From the NCBI GenBank assembly GCA_026182355.1, contig JAPFBL010000084.1:14403501-14467500 (forward strand): a DNA stretch of 64,000 nt, read 5' to 3'. Below, piece after piece: positions 12,690-23,768 of this stretch. The position numbers and the translations under genes were made by a program. The notes under the pieces were generated by a model, which worked only from the letters and a program-made list of their open reading frames with translations, did not search any database and was not told where the DNA came from. This stretch comes from Hermatobates lingyangjiaoensis (taxonomy: Eukaryota; Arthropoda; Insecta; Hemiptera; Hermatobatidae). Numbering within the stretch: the stretch's first letter is position 1; each line of letters begins with the position of its first letter.

Positions 12690-13870
12690 AAAATTAATCA
12701 TTTCTTACATAAATGTTTAACAGGGAGATGACTGGAGGAAGTACAGATAGGGATTGATCCCTCCCAATACATGTTTGTTTTTGTTTATCCCACAACCGAT
12801 GCTTACGATATCATTGGGTTTACCACAGCAATAATAACACTTTTGTAAAGACAAACCTAGGTTTTCATGTTAAAATTTCATGATCTCCGAAATAATGTCT
12901 TACAGCAGAACTCTGCTTTTCAACTCTAAGCCAGTGTATCTATTACATGGTTTTCCTATGAAATCTTTCATCTAAAAACCACCCAGGACTACTATATAAC
13001 TGCAACTTATATCGTTTCTTTTAATCTTTTTTCTGCTTCACAAAAGTACAAAGATCGTTTTAGGTGGATTTACACCAAGAAATATTTCCTCTACCGCTTT
13101 CTCAGCAGTTTGGTAAGACTATTGCATCGTCTTAAAGACAGTGACACCAAGCATTACTCTTCTTCTATTACATGATCTTCTACATATCATTGAGGATCAT
13201 AACCATCATTACATAGAGTTTTGAGTAGGTCTCAACTAATCACTAAAATACGATATTGTTATTTTACAATATTACTGTAACCTATTGTATTGTTCGTGGA
13301 TTTTTCCTTCTATATATTAGAAGCATTCATCCTCTGAAAGACGTCTATCATGAGCTCTTACTACAACCAATAATGAAACCAAAGTAATTCCTTTAAAATT
13401 TCAAAATATATCTATTTTGTTAGAAAAATATCAAAAAAATGTATGAAAGAGTATACTTCCCATACTTCAGTATTACCCAAGACAGGGTTCATAAAAACAC
13501 CAGGAACTAATGGATGGTATTAGATAACCATCCATCATACCATGGAAAGCATCAGAAAATATATGTTTAGTTGGAGATGATTTTTTAAATTAAGTATTCT
13601 ATTCTTCTTACACAACAGATTAACTGAATAAAACGGTTACACATTTTTTTACCAAACCACTATATAAAAATTTTATTAAAAAACGTTTATGTCAATGTAA
13701 ACAAATCCATGTACCCATTATTCATTAATGTTACGTCAGGTAATAAAAATTTTATGGACATTTTTTTAATATATCGCTAATTTCATGGGGTTTGTTTTTG
13801 GCAAAATTTCATTGTCCTCTGGATTTCAAAGAACTGGATATAAATCCAACTAAACCGTCCTTAAATCCTT
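12690..13870 (+). repeat. Family X copy, old and diverged
   Basis: This follows the order of the better copies. It has a stretch resembling gggagatgtttattag..gaggtagtacagatactgattga, the acagcaataataacac block, the ccatcataccatggaaagca block near 13530-13560, then ttcttcttacac and tttttggcaaaatttcattg near 13795. Head and tail are not clear. It has no coding content beyond short chance frames. Confidence 0.55.
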
Positions 13871-15130
13871 CCCAAGAAGAAAGAGAAACGCCTCAAAGAC
13901 TTCATATGACAAAATACTAAACTAAAACTCTTAGAGGTACGCGAATACCTCGGGATTTCTTTAGATGAAAGACAAAACTTAGATGAAAGATATAACAATA
14001 ACATTCAAATTATTATAGATCAATTATTTCAAGTTTCTTAAAAGTGATAAAATAGATACAACCACAATATAACAAAAGAAATCATTAAGTTTGTTACCCA
14101 TGAATTTTATAACAATTTACCAGAGAGTCTGATATTACTTGTACACGATAGAAACATTAAAATAATACCAACACTCAGTTGATTGTGGACTGATTTGAAT
14201 TTATGTTTATATATAGTGAAGTTGAGTATAGGTCCAGATTTTGTTAGTTATCCGTTATTTTGTTAGAATATTCCAAATTTCAAATATATAAGAAATTTAT
14301 TGATTTCATTGAATAAATAACGATTAGTTATATAGCATTGGAGGCAGTGTAAACCTTCTAATAGCAGATGTGATTGATCTGTGCAAATCAAACAAATTTA
14401 GGATCACTATTAATATAGGTTGAAAGAACATTATCATTCCAGAATTCTGGTAAGATTAAAAAGCAAATACATATAGACATAATATAGATAAAAATATGAC
14501 CTTCTATTAAAATTACGTATGTCTCATTGATCTTCCCTATTTCATATTTTAATTTAGAAATTTAAGAATATGCTACCATTTGTTAGTCTATATCAACCTG
14601 AAGAACTCTATGTGTATTCAAACATGTATATGTGAAGATTTTTTCCATGTTGTATACATGTTGTTATGATAAAAGAATATACATTCGTGTATACCCTCTT
14701 CTACCAGGAGAAGATTATATTCCAGGAGCGAAACATAGTTAACAATATTTGTAGTTTCGAAATAACTAACTTCATTTTAATAACTTTGTCTAATTAGTTG
14801 CAGAGAAATCATCAACTGAACATCTGGAGAGATTTTCAACCTCTCTGCAAACTCCATTCTTCTCGTTGTTACTCATGGTAAGCCGCTTTACGTTCACCTA
14901 ACACTCTTACTGCAAGACACTAGCTGTAAGTAGTTGTACGTATACGGTACAACAATCCCTCTGCTGTAGCACCAAAATTGAATTTGATTATTCTCCACTG
15001 AACATCACCCACTTCCACTTCCTATATGGCAAAAGCTTTTCGAATATATTACCAAAGTTAACTCTTCTCAACGGCTGTTTTCTCCCAAAAGTGGAATATA
15101 CAAACCCTTAACCTGAATATTATATATATA
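13871..15130. other. No gene; isolated family X head at 14205-14242 (minus)
   Basis: At 14205-14242 the sequence atatagtgaagttgagtatag resembles the inverse of the family X head, as at 22310-22345, but no body follows. The rest shows only short frames. Confidence 0.35.
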
Positions 15131-15172
15131 TATATAAAAAGATTTCACATAAACACGTGAAACAACAATCAA

Positions 15173-15343
15173 TGATCAAACCACAATAAGAAATGGGAAA
15201 ACAAGACTAAGATCTTTCAACCGTAACAAGCGGTCTTCGTCAGAGTCAAAAACCCAACTGAGTTGGGTTTTTGACTCTGACGAAGACCGCTTGTTACGGT
15301 TGAAAGATCTTAGTCTTGTTTTCCCATTTCGTATTGTGGTTTG

Positions 15344-15347
<4 letters not shown>
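15173..15347. repeat. Near-perfect palindrome, hairpin family A (copy 1)
   Basis: Two arms of about 86 bases (15173-15258 and 15262-15347) meet around CCCAAC-TGA-GTTGGG and differ at about one base (cattt-cgt versus cattt-ctt). The left arm continues outward to 15136 with a block containing cacgtgaaac. (TA)n lies on both sides (15120-15135 and 15347-15383). The same unit appears at 46776-46984, 47418-47585 and, as a single arm, 19066-19186. Confidence 0.9.

Positions 15348-15383
<36 letters not shown>
15346..15383. repeat. (AT)n microsatellite
   Basis: An uninterrupted AT dinucleotide run of about 19 units lies between hairpin A and the large inverted repeat. Confidence 0.95.
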
Positions 15384-15386
<3 letters not shown>

Positions 15387-15416
15387 ACTAATAACTTCTC
15401 GACCGTGTGACAGATA

Positions 15417-16006
15417 TACAACTAAAAAATGATTGATCGGGATGCGGTCAGTTTCTTCCACTTTCAATTCAAACTCTCATTGCCGAAGTTTCGATTTTAT
15501 TTAAAATCTTTTTCCAAAGGTCTACAAACAGAGGAAAACAAGAATTTTAATACGTACATTTTTTTTAAAACACAAACAAAAGAAGTACACTATGAAAAAA
15601 TTAAATACAATCTTGAGTATTAGGATAACAATGACAGAATAATAAAAAAGAGAAAAAGATGGAGTCTAACTATAAAAACAAAGTTTTTTTTTTTACAAAG
15701 TACTTACACAAGTAAGTAAGTTTTTTTTTTGTAAAAAAAAAACTTTGTTTTTATAGTTAGACTCCATCTTTTTCTCTTTTTTTATTATTCTGTCATTGTT
15801 ATCCTAATACTCAAGATTGTATTTAATTTTTTCATAGTGTACTTCTTTTGTTTGTGTTTTAAAAAAAATGTACGTATTAAAATTCTTGTTTTCCTCAGTT
15901 TGTAGGCCTTTGGAAAAAGATTTTAAATAAAATCGAAACGTCGGCAATGAGAGTTTGAATTGAAAGTGGAAGAAACTGACCGCATCCCGATCAATCATTT
16001 TTTAGT

Positions 16007-16009
<3 letters not shown>
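15417..16009. repeat. Large inverted repeat, hairpin family B (arms about 280 bp)
   Basis: The arms 15417-15697 and 15731-16009 are almost identical in inverse, with a 33-base loop containing agtacttacacaagtaagtaag. Each arm carries the same 64-codon frame (MIDRDAVSFFHFQFKLSLP...) on opposite strands, differing by Lys/Thr at residue 20. I take the frame as a by-product because it is T/A-rich and matches no family I know. Both outer ends abut TA tracts. The arms also carry aaaatcgaaacgtcgg-type sequence, discussed in the findings. Confidence 0.92.

Positions 16010-16077
<68 letters not shown>
16009..16077. repeat. Compound (TA)n(TG)n microsatellite
   Basis: About 18 TA units run directly into about 15 TG units, starting at the very end of the large inverted repeat. 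Confidence 0.95.
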
Positions 16078-16079
<2 letters not shown>

Positions 16080-16204
16080 CATCAACACTTTACCTATAAT
16101 TTTTCATGTCAGTTTTTTTTTTTGTGGTCTGAGAGACTGTCAAAGTCAGCCCTACGATGCTGACTCCTCGAAGGAATATTGCATCTCCTATTGATTCCAC
16201 ACTG

Positions 16205-16422
16205 GGTGTCCTAAATTTTGCCTAACTCAAGTGTATTTAGAGAATGGATTACCTGACATCGTACAGGCTCGGGACCAACGGCTTAACGTCCTCTCCGAGG
16301 GACGACGTGCTCAGATTTATTCATCTCCCAAGTTAATAAATTCGAGGGCCTGGTAGTTACAGAACACCGGACCTACCAGTTCAAAGGCGAGTACGTTAAC
16401 TACTGAGCTAACCTGGACCCCC
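16205..16422 (-). mobile_element. tRNA-derived SINE, copy 1
   Basis: On the minus strand the element starts near 16422 with a tRNA-like head. An A-box-like stretch (tagctcagtagttaacgtac) comes first, followed by a poorly preserved B box. The body contains gagcacgtcgtccctcgga and gagcctgtacgatgtcaggta, and the tail contains ggcaaaatttagga. The same order appears at 29074-29299 and 58648-58873. SINEs of this kind are transcribed by RNA polymerase III and copied by LINE machinery. Confidence 0.85.
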
Positions 16423-16558
16423 TTCATGACCTTTACTGGGAAAATTTCTTTACCTTTGTTTTTCGCGTACCAGATACTGAGTACATAAATTCACCAAAAC
16501 ATTTACTTCTCAGCTCTATTATACTTATCAACTCAGTTAACAATATAAACTAATCTAA

Positions 16559-16860
16559 CTAATCTTCCAGGCCCATAGGTGATCGCGGAGGTACGCAACA
16601 TTGTGGCCGACCCTGTTGTCTCAATTCTCCCATCACCAATCCTGAACGTTTCTTCTCCACCCCAGCAATAGTATAGTCCCTGCTAATACTTCTTGCACTT
16701 GCACAAACTCCGTCTACCGCTTGGTATGTGTCTAGTGCGATGCATTCTATGTTGGTCTCTCCTCCAACATCCTTAGCATCCGCATGAGAGACACAGAGAC
16801 ATGAGAGGTCAGGCGACGCAGTAACCTCCCTGTTGCAATCCATGTCAATAATCATGGCCT
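16559..16860 (-). other. GC-richer 98-codon frame, unrecognised
   Basis: This minus-strand frame begins MIIDMDCNREVTASPDLSCL and ends PRSPMGLED. It is clearly less AT-rich than its surroundings and rich in Cys, Arg and Gly. It has no transmembrane segment, signal peptide or known motif. It could be a host exon, or part of a transposon whose other copies lie outside the window. It starts 137 bases beyond the SINE head. I do not recognise it. Confidence 0.2.
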
Positions 16861-19065
16861 TTCATTCAATGACTGCTTTAAAGTAGAGATACTCAAAGTA
16901 ATAGCCACCGATGAAAAAAGATTAACTTTGAGAGCTTCTGAAGAGGCTCAATTTGGCGGATGCTCAAAGAGGAAGAGAATAGAGTGATAATACACTCTCT
17001 TGTCATTAAAATTGGATAGAATTTATTGTATTAATGATTAAACATGAAAGAATCACAAATACTACATCAATTGGTCATTTAATTTCTTACTTGGATAATT
17101 AAAACAATTAAAATCGATTATATGTTTTGATTTTGATGTAGGAAGTATTATTTGGAATGCAATGATATTGTTTGTGGGAAGTATAGTAGGATAATGCTAA
17201 CCTAGTGACGAGCAAATTAAATTGGTAGCAATATTTCAGGAGGAAAGCAATAAAGCGGTAAGAGGGTGGTAATTGGTGGAGGGAGACAGGCAACAACTGG
17301 CAGGCATCAATATCAATCAGCATACAACAGCTTGTCGGCTACTCAACCTGTGATCTTTGTTTGCCCAAAAATTTCATGTATCCTTTTATCTACCTAAACA
17401 CACAAACGAATAATTAAAACCAACCACCAAAGTGGGAGTTCAGATTTCCTATTGTCATATATAATCCAGTAGTCAGCGTACCTGCCCTTAACTTGAATCC
17501 ATCAAAAGATCAAAATTTTCTTTTATGTAAGAAATGAAAATCCGTACACGCCGTACCTACAGAGGATGTAATGCTGCCGGCTCCAAGTCAATAACATGTC
17601 AGTTACTGCTTAGAATTCCTGCAATAATAAACTTTTACAACTAGACTGAAGTTATTACTCCAGACATAATAACCAAAATAGTGCTAACATAAATCAGATT
17701 TTGCTTCATTAACATTCTTATTCTCCAGAAAAGTATAAGTCCATAGTTTCTTTTTTCATGTTCAAGAATAGATAAAATTACTTGTCAGAATTAATTAAAT
17801 CAAGCTGATTAGATTACAAAAATCCATAATTAAAATTTCTGGAGAATATATGTTTCTAAGAGGATTAACCAGTAGGTTGGGTTCCTAACCACCTTCCATT
17901 AAGCTTTGTTAAGTTGACTAGTTTGTAAATTATATTATTTATTCTATTTTCATATTAAAAGACATTTTTTACAGCAATACTTGTTATAAAAGTAAATAAA
18001 TCGAATTTTACAAAAATAATTTTCTAAGTAAAGAGAATGTGATAATTAGCTCTAGTTGAGTAATTTTAAAATATTGTAAAACTCTTAGTTCTCTAATGTA
18101 AAAAAATATTCAGCACATGCTTATGCATACATAATAATTAAACACTATGACTTCAGTTAACGCATTCGTTAGTGGTACCAGGATATAGTTGTTTAGATTC
18201 TGGCAATCCCTTTGAAGTAAGTGAACCAACCGACAATCCAAATGTAACAGCAAGATTATGTAATATTAGATATAAAAAAAACAAGAGGGCTTGAATTCAT
18301 TTACGGAATAAAGAATTAAGACATTTTCAGAGGATTACAAGGCTTCTAATAATTGTCATATCCTTCTGGGTGAAAATGGCTTGGAAGTAAAACATTTAGT
18401 GGAAAAAGTCACTGGTGATGTTATCAAAACATGAAACTTTAAACTGCCGGAGAAGACAATAATAACAAAAAGTATAAGTCGTCCAACGATTCAACAGGCT
18501 ACCATTCTTTCGGCGCTAGTCCTCAACAAAAAGTCAAATTTACAGATGCATAGATTTACAGATCTACATCATCTGATGAACGAATTGCTTCTTCTCAAAT
18601 CAAAAAGGGAAGAACCCAAAGGAATTACAAAGGACTCTTGTCTCTGCAATAAAGCGTAAAAACTGAAAAAGTTGTCTAAAAAGAAGCAAACGACAGTTTC
18701 TTAATAGAAAGTATTTATCAGCCATCATACTCATACTTAGTACTTGATGAAGGTATCGATCGAGGAATAGAACGAAAATACTTAATCAGGAACCGATCAG
18801 TTCATTACTGCGAGATAATAATGATCGATTTTAATACCCATGTTTATTCTATTCCATAAATATAGAAGAAATGTATTAGACAATATATTTATAGAATATA
18901 TATTTAAAAGCATTTAAATAATTACAATATGTCAGAATGACAAACTCCTCTCAATTATTTGAAGAAATACTTCTATTATTGTTCTGGAAAACCTTCTTAA
19001 AATTTACAAAATATGTTACTCTAGCTGTATTAAAATTAAATTATTTGTAACAAATATATATATAA
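16861..19065. other. No recognisable gene
   Basis: Frames are shorter than 75 codons, with no shared repeat seen. The stretch at 18200-18660 is slightly richer in G and C with polylysine-like frames, but stops are frequent. Confidence 0.4.
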
Positions 19066-19186
19066 GATTTCACAAAAACACGTGAAATAACAATCAATGA
19101 TCAAACCACAATATGAAATAAGGAAAAAAGACTAAGATCTTTCAACCGTAACAAGCGGTCTTCGTCAGAGTCAAAAACCCAACTAA
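19066..19186. repeat. Hairpin family A, single arm (copy 2)
   Basis: One arm of the unit seen at 15173-15347 is present, running from gatttcaca..cacgtgaaa to cagagtcaaaaacccaact. The inverse arm is lost and replaced by an aatatcgatc-ttattatcgat mini-palindrome. TA runs flank it (19054-19064 and 19204-19214). Confidence 0.85.
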
Positions 19187-20173
19187 TATCGATCTTATTA
19201 TCGATATATATATATGATTGTATTTTTGTTCAATATACAAAATACTAAAATTCAGAAATTGGGCAATCAAGGAAAAAAGTAAACAGCTTACTCAAAGTGT
19301 TTTTACTATTAAGTTAGAAAAAATTTAAATGATGTGAACGTGAACAAGAGGTTTACTGTCATAATGAAAAATTGTGATTAACAAGTAAAACAGTCAATCA
19401 CTATCAATTCAATTTTCAAGGAAAACAACCACAATATCAAATCTTTAGTCCTTGCCAGTAAGTACAGACTTGTGTCTTTGGATTCCTTTGGATTTGCAAT
19501 ATATATGGTAATAGCAACAATTTATAGTAAATTATTTTTTGAAAAAATTATTCCAAATTATTATTATTATTATTATTATCAGAAATTAATTTTAACTCTA
19601 CAAAGTAAAATAATTGAAAAACATAATCCTACGAATTTAACTGATAAATCACTTTAAAATCTGGGATAATGGTTAGTTTTGCGATAACAAATAAGTAATA
19701 TATACATATTGTGAAACATTATTTTTCAATTTCACTGACATGTGTTATTGTATAGTAATGCGAATGATTAATCAGGAACTGGAGTGTAACGCCGAAAGTG
19801 AAACGTGAAGGCAACTAATCATATGTAAATTGTATTGAATCTCTAAGTCGAGTAACATCTCAACAACCACTGGCGGGCTTTCAGTAACATAACAATCCCA
19901 CCTATAACGAAAATAATTTTTTAAGGTAAGGATTTTCCAATAATTTTTGAATTATTGAGAGATACAGTAACATGAGTACTACTATTCCCGATGTTATCAT
20001 CATTAAGTAATGCATTTGATAAAAAAAAAGTCGCTTGATGGAGAACTGTTTTGCATCCACCAAAGTTACTATGCAATACAATTATTTGATATAAACAGTA
20101 CTGGATTATAATTAAAATTATAAAGAAGTACAAGGTACATGAGTTAAATAAACGTATCTGGGAAAACATTTCC

Positions 20174-20176
<3 letters not shown>
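19187..20176. other. No recognisable gene; (TTA)n at 19559-19579
   Basis: A short TTA/TAT trinucleotide run lies at about 19559-19579. Nothing else is ordered. Confidence 0.4.

Positions 20177-20218
<42 letters not shown>
20177..20218. repeat. (TA)n microsatellite
   Basis: About 21 TA units directly adjoin the palindrome that follows. Confidence 0.95.
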
Positions 20219-20222
<4 letters not shown>

Positions 20223-20353
20223 AATGAAAAAAGACAACAAATAGAAGAAGCGAGAAAACTTACTGGATCGATATTTCGAACTGTCGAAATAGCAGTTCGA
20301 AATATCGATCCAGTAAGTTTTAACGCTTCTTCTATTTGTTGTCTTTTTTCATT
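20223..20353. repeat. Palindrome, hairpin family C
   Basis: The arms run from aatgaaaaaagacaacaaat to cgatatttcgaactg and back again, with a 9-base spacer (tcgaaatag). The arms differ by a few bases (gcgagaaaac versus gttttaacgc). A (TA)n run lies on the left, and a further TA run lies at 20394-20405 after 40 bases of single-copy sequence. Confidence 0.88.
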
Positions 20354-20414
20354 AATATATCTGTCCGGTTTGGACCGTTTTAATATTTTGATTTATATAT
20401 ATATAGTTCTAGAA

Positions 20415-20695
20415 GATTAAAAAGAAAAACGAATAGCGTTTGAAGAAAACAAGAAAGCAGTTAAGAACACAAATATAACAGCACAAGAGATTACAGAGTT
20501 TGATGCACTTCACGCACTAAAACACTTTTTCGTTGGAAATACGATCCAAAACGGACAAATATAGTTCAATATAGACAAAGAAACATAGAGAAATCAAAAG
20601 AACACACTTACAGTCTCTAATTTTCGGTTTGAACCACCTTCAGGAGAGATAAGAGAAGGAAAGCAAGCGCACTGGTTCAGAGACGGTTGGAGACC
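20415..20695 (+). repeat. Hairpin family D, single arm with longer outer flank
   Basis: This shares ttcaatatagacaaagaaac, cacttacagtctctaatttt, ggtttgaacc and gagagataagaga with the arms at 47067-47390. It extends outward to 20415 through a 47-codon frame (KEKRIAFEENKKAVKN...FFVGNTIQNGQI), which I do not recognise. Part of this outer flank (tcgttggaaatacgatccaaaacgg) also lies outside the right arm of the 47-kb copy. It abuts a Helitron fragment. Confidence 0.75.
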
Positions 20696-20704
20696 AACAA
20701 TACC

Positions 20705-21128
20705 TACTTGCCACACCTGTGTATTTTCAAAACAAACTTGTCTGTGAAGTTAGGAAAATACAGCTAAAAGCCCCATAAATTCGCTTCTGTACTGAATTAT
20801 CAATCTATTTAGAGCCCATATTTTAAGTTAGGCATACACAAATCCAGTGTCAATGTTTCAGCTCGCCATGTCTTATGGTGGCTGAGTTTACTTGTGACAA
20901 ACGTTTTTGCGTTAAACGTCCATAACTTCACTTCTACGTTGAATTTCCAATCAATTCAGAGCCTATACTTTAAGTTAGACCTACACAAATCTACTGTAAA
21001 AGTTTCAGCTTTATATGTTTTATGGTAGCTGAGTTTACTTGTGACAAAGTTTTGCGGACAAACAGACAAACCGACAGAAATTTTTCTAAGGGTGGATTCG
21101 GTTTCTCCTATGTATGAAACGTAAAGAA
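20705..21128 (-). mobile_element. Helitron 5-prime terminal fragment with internal tandem duplication
   Basis: On the minus strand this begins at the gagaaaccgaatccaccctt block that also starts the element at 48850. It holds two tandem versions of a block of about 148 bp (each with ccataa..ttc, tttaagttag, cacaaatc, gtttcagct, gctgagtttacttgtgacaaa). The other Helitron copies have one block. Helicase sequence is absent. Confidence 0.7.
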
Positions 21129-21184
21129 AACTTGAAATGAGTCAGTTCTAAGCTTCTGACAGATAAAATCATTATTTTACTTAT

Positions 21185-22345
21185 ATAGATATAAGAAGAA
21201 TAATATTTTTACATGTAAATAATCACCGCCAACGAACATAAATTTCCGTTGCTTTCCATTGTATGATGGATTTGTCTCACAAAATGGTTTAATCAATCTA
21301 TATGTTGTACCTTTGAACAAAACTTTAATATCAGATGTAATTTTTTTCTGTTAATGAATCATTAGTAATGTTAATTATATCATTAGTAATCTGTTAATGT
21401 ATCTTTTAGTAATATTGAAGTATGAAGAATGGACTTTTTCCTGAAGAAGAAGCTATTATGTTGTGACAAATGCCAGTTTTTTCACTATTCTAGTCTAATA
21501 GTTGATATCTATTAATTTTAAAAAATTCAAGCTTCCAGCTATAAAAGTTTTAAACTATATTGAATAGCCGGTTTTGACTTTGATTTGGATAAATAAAATT
21601 GACTAATTACTAATATATTTTTTCTCAATATACATTCACAGCAACTGTATAACAGAGTACAGCACGCAGGAAAAAGATAACACTCGCTTAGAGTGAATTG
21701 TTATACATGTTTTTTGACAAATGGAAAAAAAATAATTTTTATTAAATACTGGGAAGTCATGAAACCCCCAATTTAATAATTTTACAAAAGACCAAAAATG
21801 GGAAACATAATTCAAAATTGAAAACATTCTTTGAAGAAAAATGAATGTAATTGTCCTACATCTTAAATGAAAAATTATCTGAAAAAGCCATTTTTTCTTA
21901 GATGTTTCTGATATTTTTCAAATAAAATAGAAATATTTTCAAGTTTTAAATGGAAAAATTTGTCTTAAATATTTAATGTAGAAGGAGGTCAGGTAAACTA
22001 TGTAGGAGATCCACTGGCTATTGGAAGAAAAGCCTTGTTCTCCTGTAAGAGATTATTTCGTAGCACGAAATCTACACTTTAACTTTCCAAAAATGTTGTT
22101 ACTGCTGTAGATATACTAATGATATTATATGCATCAGTGGTGTGATATACAAAAATAAGCATATATATTGATAAGTGGATCAATCACTATCTGTACTACC
22201 TCCAGGAATGAAAGACTAATAAACATCTCCAGTTAAACATTTATATTATACCTAAATGGAACATTATACATTATATGCCCAAGAAGTATGATATTGTGTT
22301 TACTTATAGTAAAGTTGAGTGTAGGCAACACCAGATTTTTTCTTA
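21185..22345 (-). repeat. Family X copy, minus strand
   Basis: The head is at 22345 (inverse of aaaaaatctggtgttgcctacactcaactttactata), followed by the gatgtttattagtctttcattcc block. An atggatttgtctcacaaaatg block near 21268 corresponds to the catcatgccatgga region of other copies. The inverse of caaagtcaaaaccggctattcaatat at about 21555-21590 matches 56460-56490. The tail end is missing. Confidence 0.75.
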
Positions 22346-23459
22346 AATAATAATGAAAGAAAGAAGATTGAGGTAAACATTATTTCTGCCTTGAGATGTT
22401 TTTGAAAGGATTGTACAGTGGACGGATGATTTGATGGAGCATCACTTCTGACTGCTCAGCAGGCAGGGTCGACTCTTATCGGGAAGGCGTCAGCACTTCG
22501 TGCATCAGGGGCACGCACACATGAATGGCTTGCACCAAGCGCAGAAAAAAACCACATTCTGTCACACTAATAAACTGAAATATCCTTTTGAAATAGGTCT
22601 CTTAGTTTCTGTCAGATTATATATAAATTATTTTTAATAACGAATTTACAATTAACAAAATAAGTTAACAGAAGTGTTGACAATACTCACTTCATTCACA
22701 GTTCAAACAACTGCATCTATTAATACGTGTAATAGCAAATCTTAAGGTTGTGGAGCCAATACACTGAACTCTGGACTCCATCTCTCAAACATTTTCAACA
22801 GATACGTTCCAAATACACTTATCTAAAACCAAGTAGTTTAGAACTGCCGACAAATTATAATTTAAGTAATAATTTGTGTAGTGTACTAGAGTATACAAAA
22901 CTTCTCGTAAAACCCGTGTTCCATAGTAAAATCTATCATCACAAAGAAAACCATGAGGTTATTTAGGCCCAATTTATTGACACTTAAATATGTCGTCGTG
23001 CGAACACTGTTCGTTGTAATGTAAGACAAGTGTCGAAACAATTCGACACCTCTAAAATGCTGCATAATATATTAAATAATATTAAAAGTACGATTTGTAC
23101 ATATACAATCTAGCACGCAAATTCCAATCAACGGTCAACGGTCTCTCCCCCACCTCACCTCCAACCAAGCAGCAGGGACGTGGAGGGGGGTCTGGATATA
23201 CACCCTCCTCAATCGAATATGTTAAAATACTAACGGCAAATTCGTTCTTTCAGCCATACAATATTATTTTACTATAAAATATCAATTAAAAAATAAAATA
23301 TATTAGAACATCAATATATTATAAACCAGTAACAGTGTAGTACCTGCAGCATTAGTGCTTTCCCGATAAGAGAGGTTAATCCACATCTGCATACTAATAA
23401 CTTAGGAACAACATCTAAACTACGTCATTAATAGTGTTGCACCTGCCTTTAATACACAT
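22346..23459. other. No recognisable gene
   Basis: A GC-richer patch lies at 22430-22550 (including cgtgcatcaggggcacgcac) and another at 23130-23200. Neither holds a frame with recognisable motifs. Confidence 0.4.
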
Positions 23460-23605
23460 TAATTGAATTTATTTGTTTTAAATTATTTATTTTAAATAGT
23501 CACAACAACGTTAATGTAACATTACCTGTGACAATGATAAAAGAAACATATATACATGGGGGCGGGAGGAAAGAAGTAATCCAGCGACTATACTTTCTCG
23601 AGTGA

Positions 23606-23768
23606 AAAATAAGTTACAAAAGTTAGATTAAATATATAAGTCACTAGAATAATTCACACTAATAAGTCTCCTAATACTTTAGGTACAGTCCTAATACTTT
23701 TGTAAAATAAGTTACAAAAGTTAGATTAAATATATAAGTCACTAGAATAATTCACACTAATAAGTCTC
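23606..23768. repeat. 65-bp direct duplication in the LINE 3-prime region
   Basis: Copies 23606-23670 and 23704-23768 are near identical and separated by 33 bases that themselves repeat cctaatacttt. The duplicated unit includes the last codons and stop of ORF2, so a second silent copy of the C-terminus lies in the 3-prime UTR. Confidence 0.92.

Noticed and set aside
15176..15421. 81-codon minus-strand frame across the hairpin and (AT)n
   Set aside because: It runs through a palindrome and an Ile-Tyr dinucleotide repeat, and is a product of the repeat structure.
16205..16422. Functional tRNA gene
   Set aside because: The tRNA-like part is the head of a SINE with a degenerate B box and a long body.
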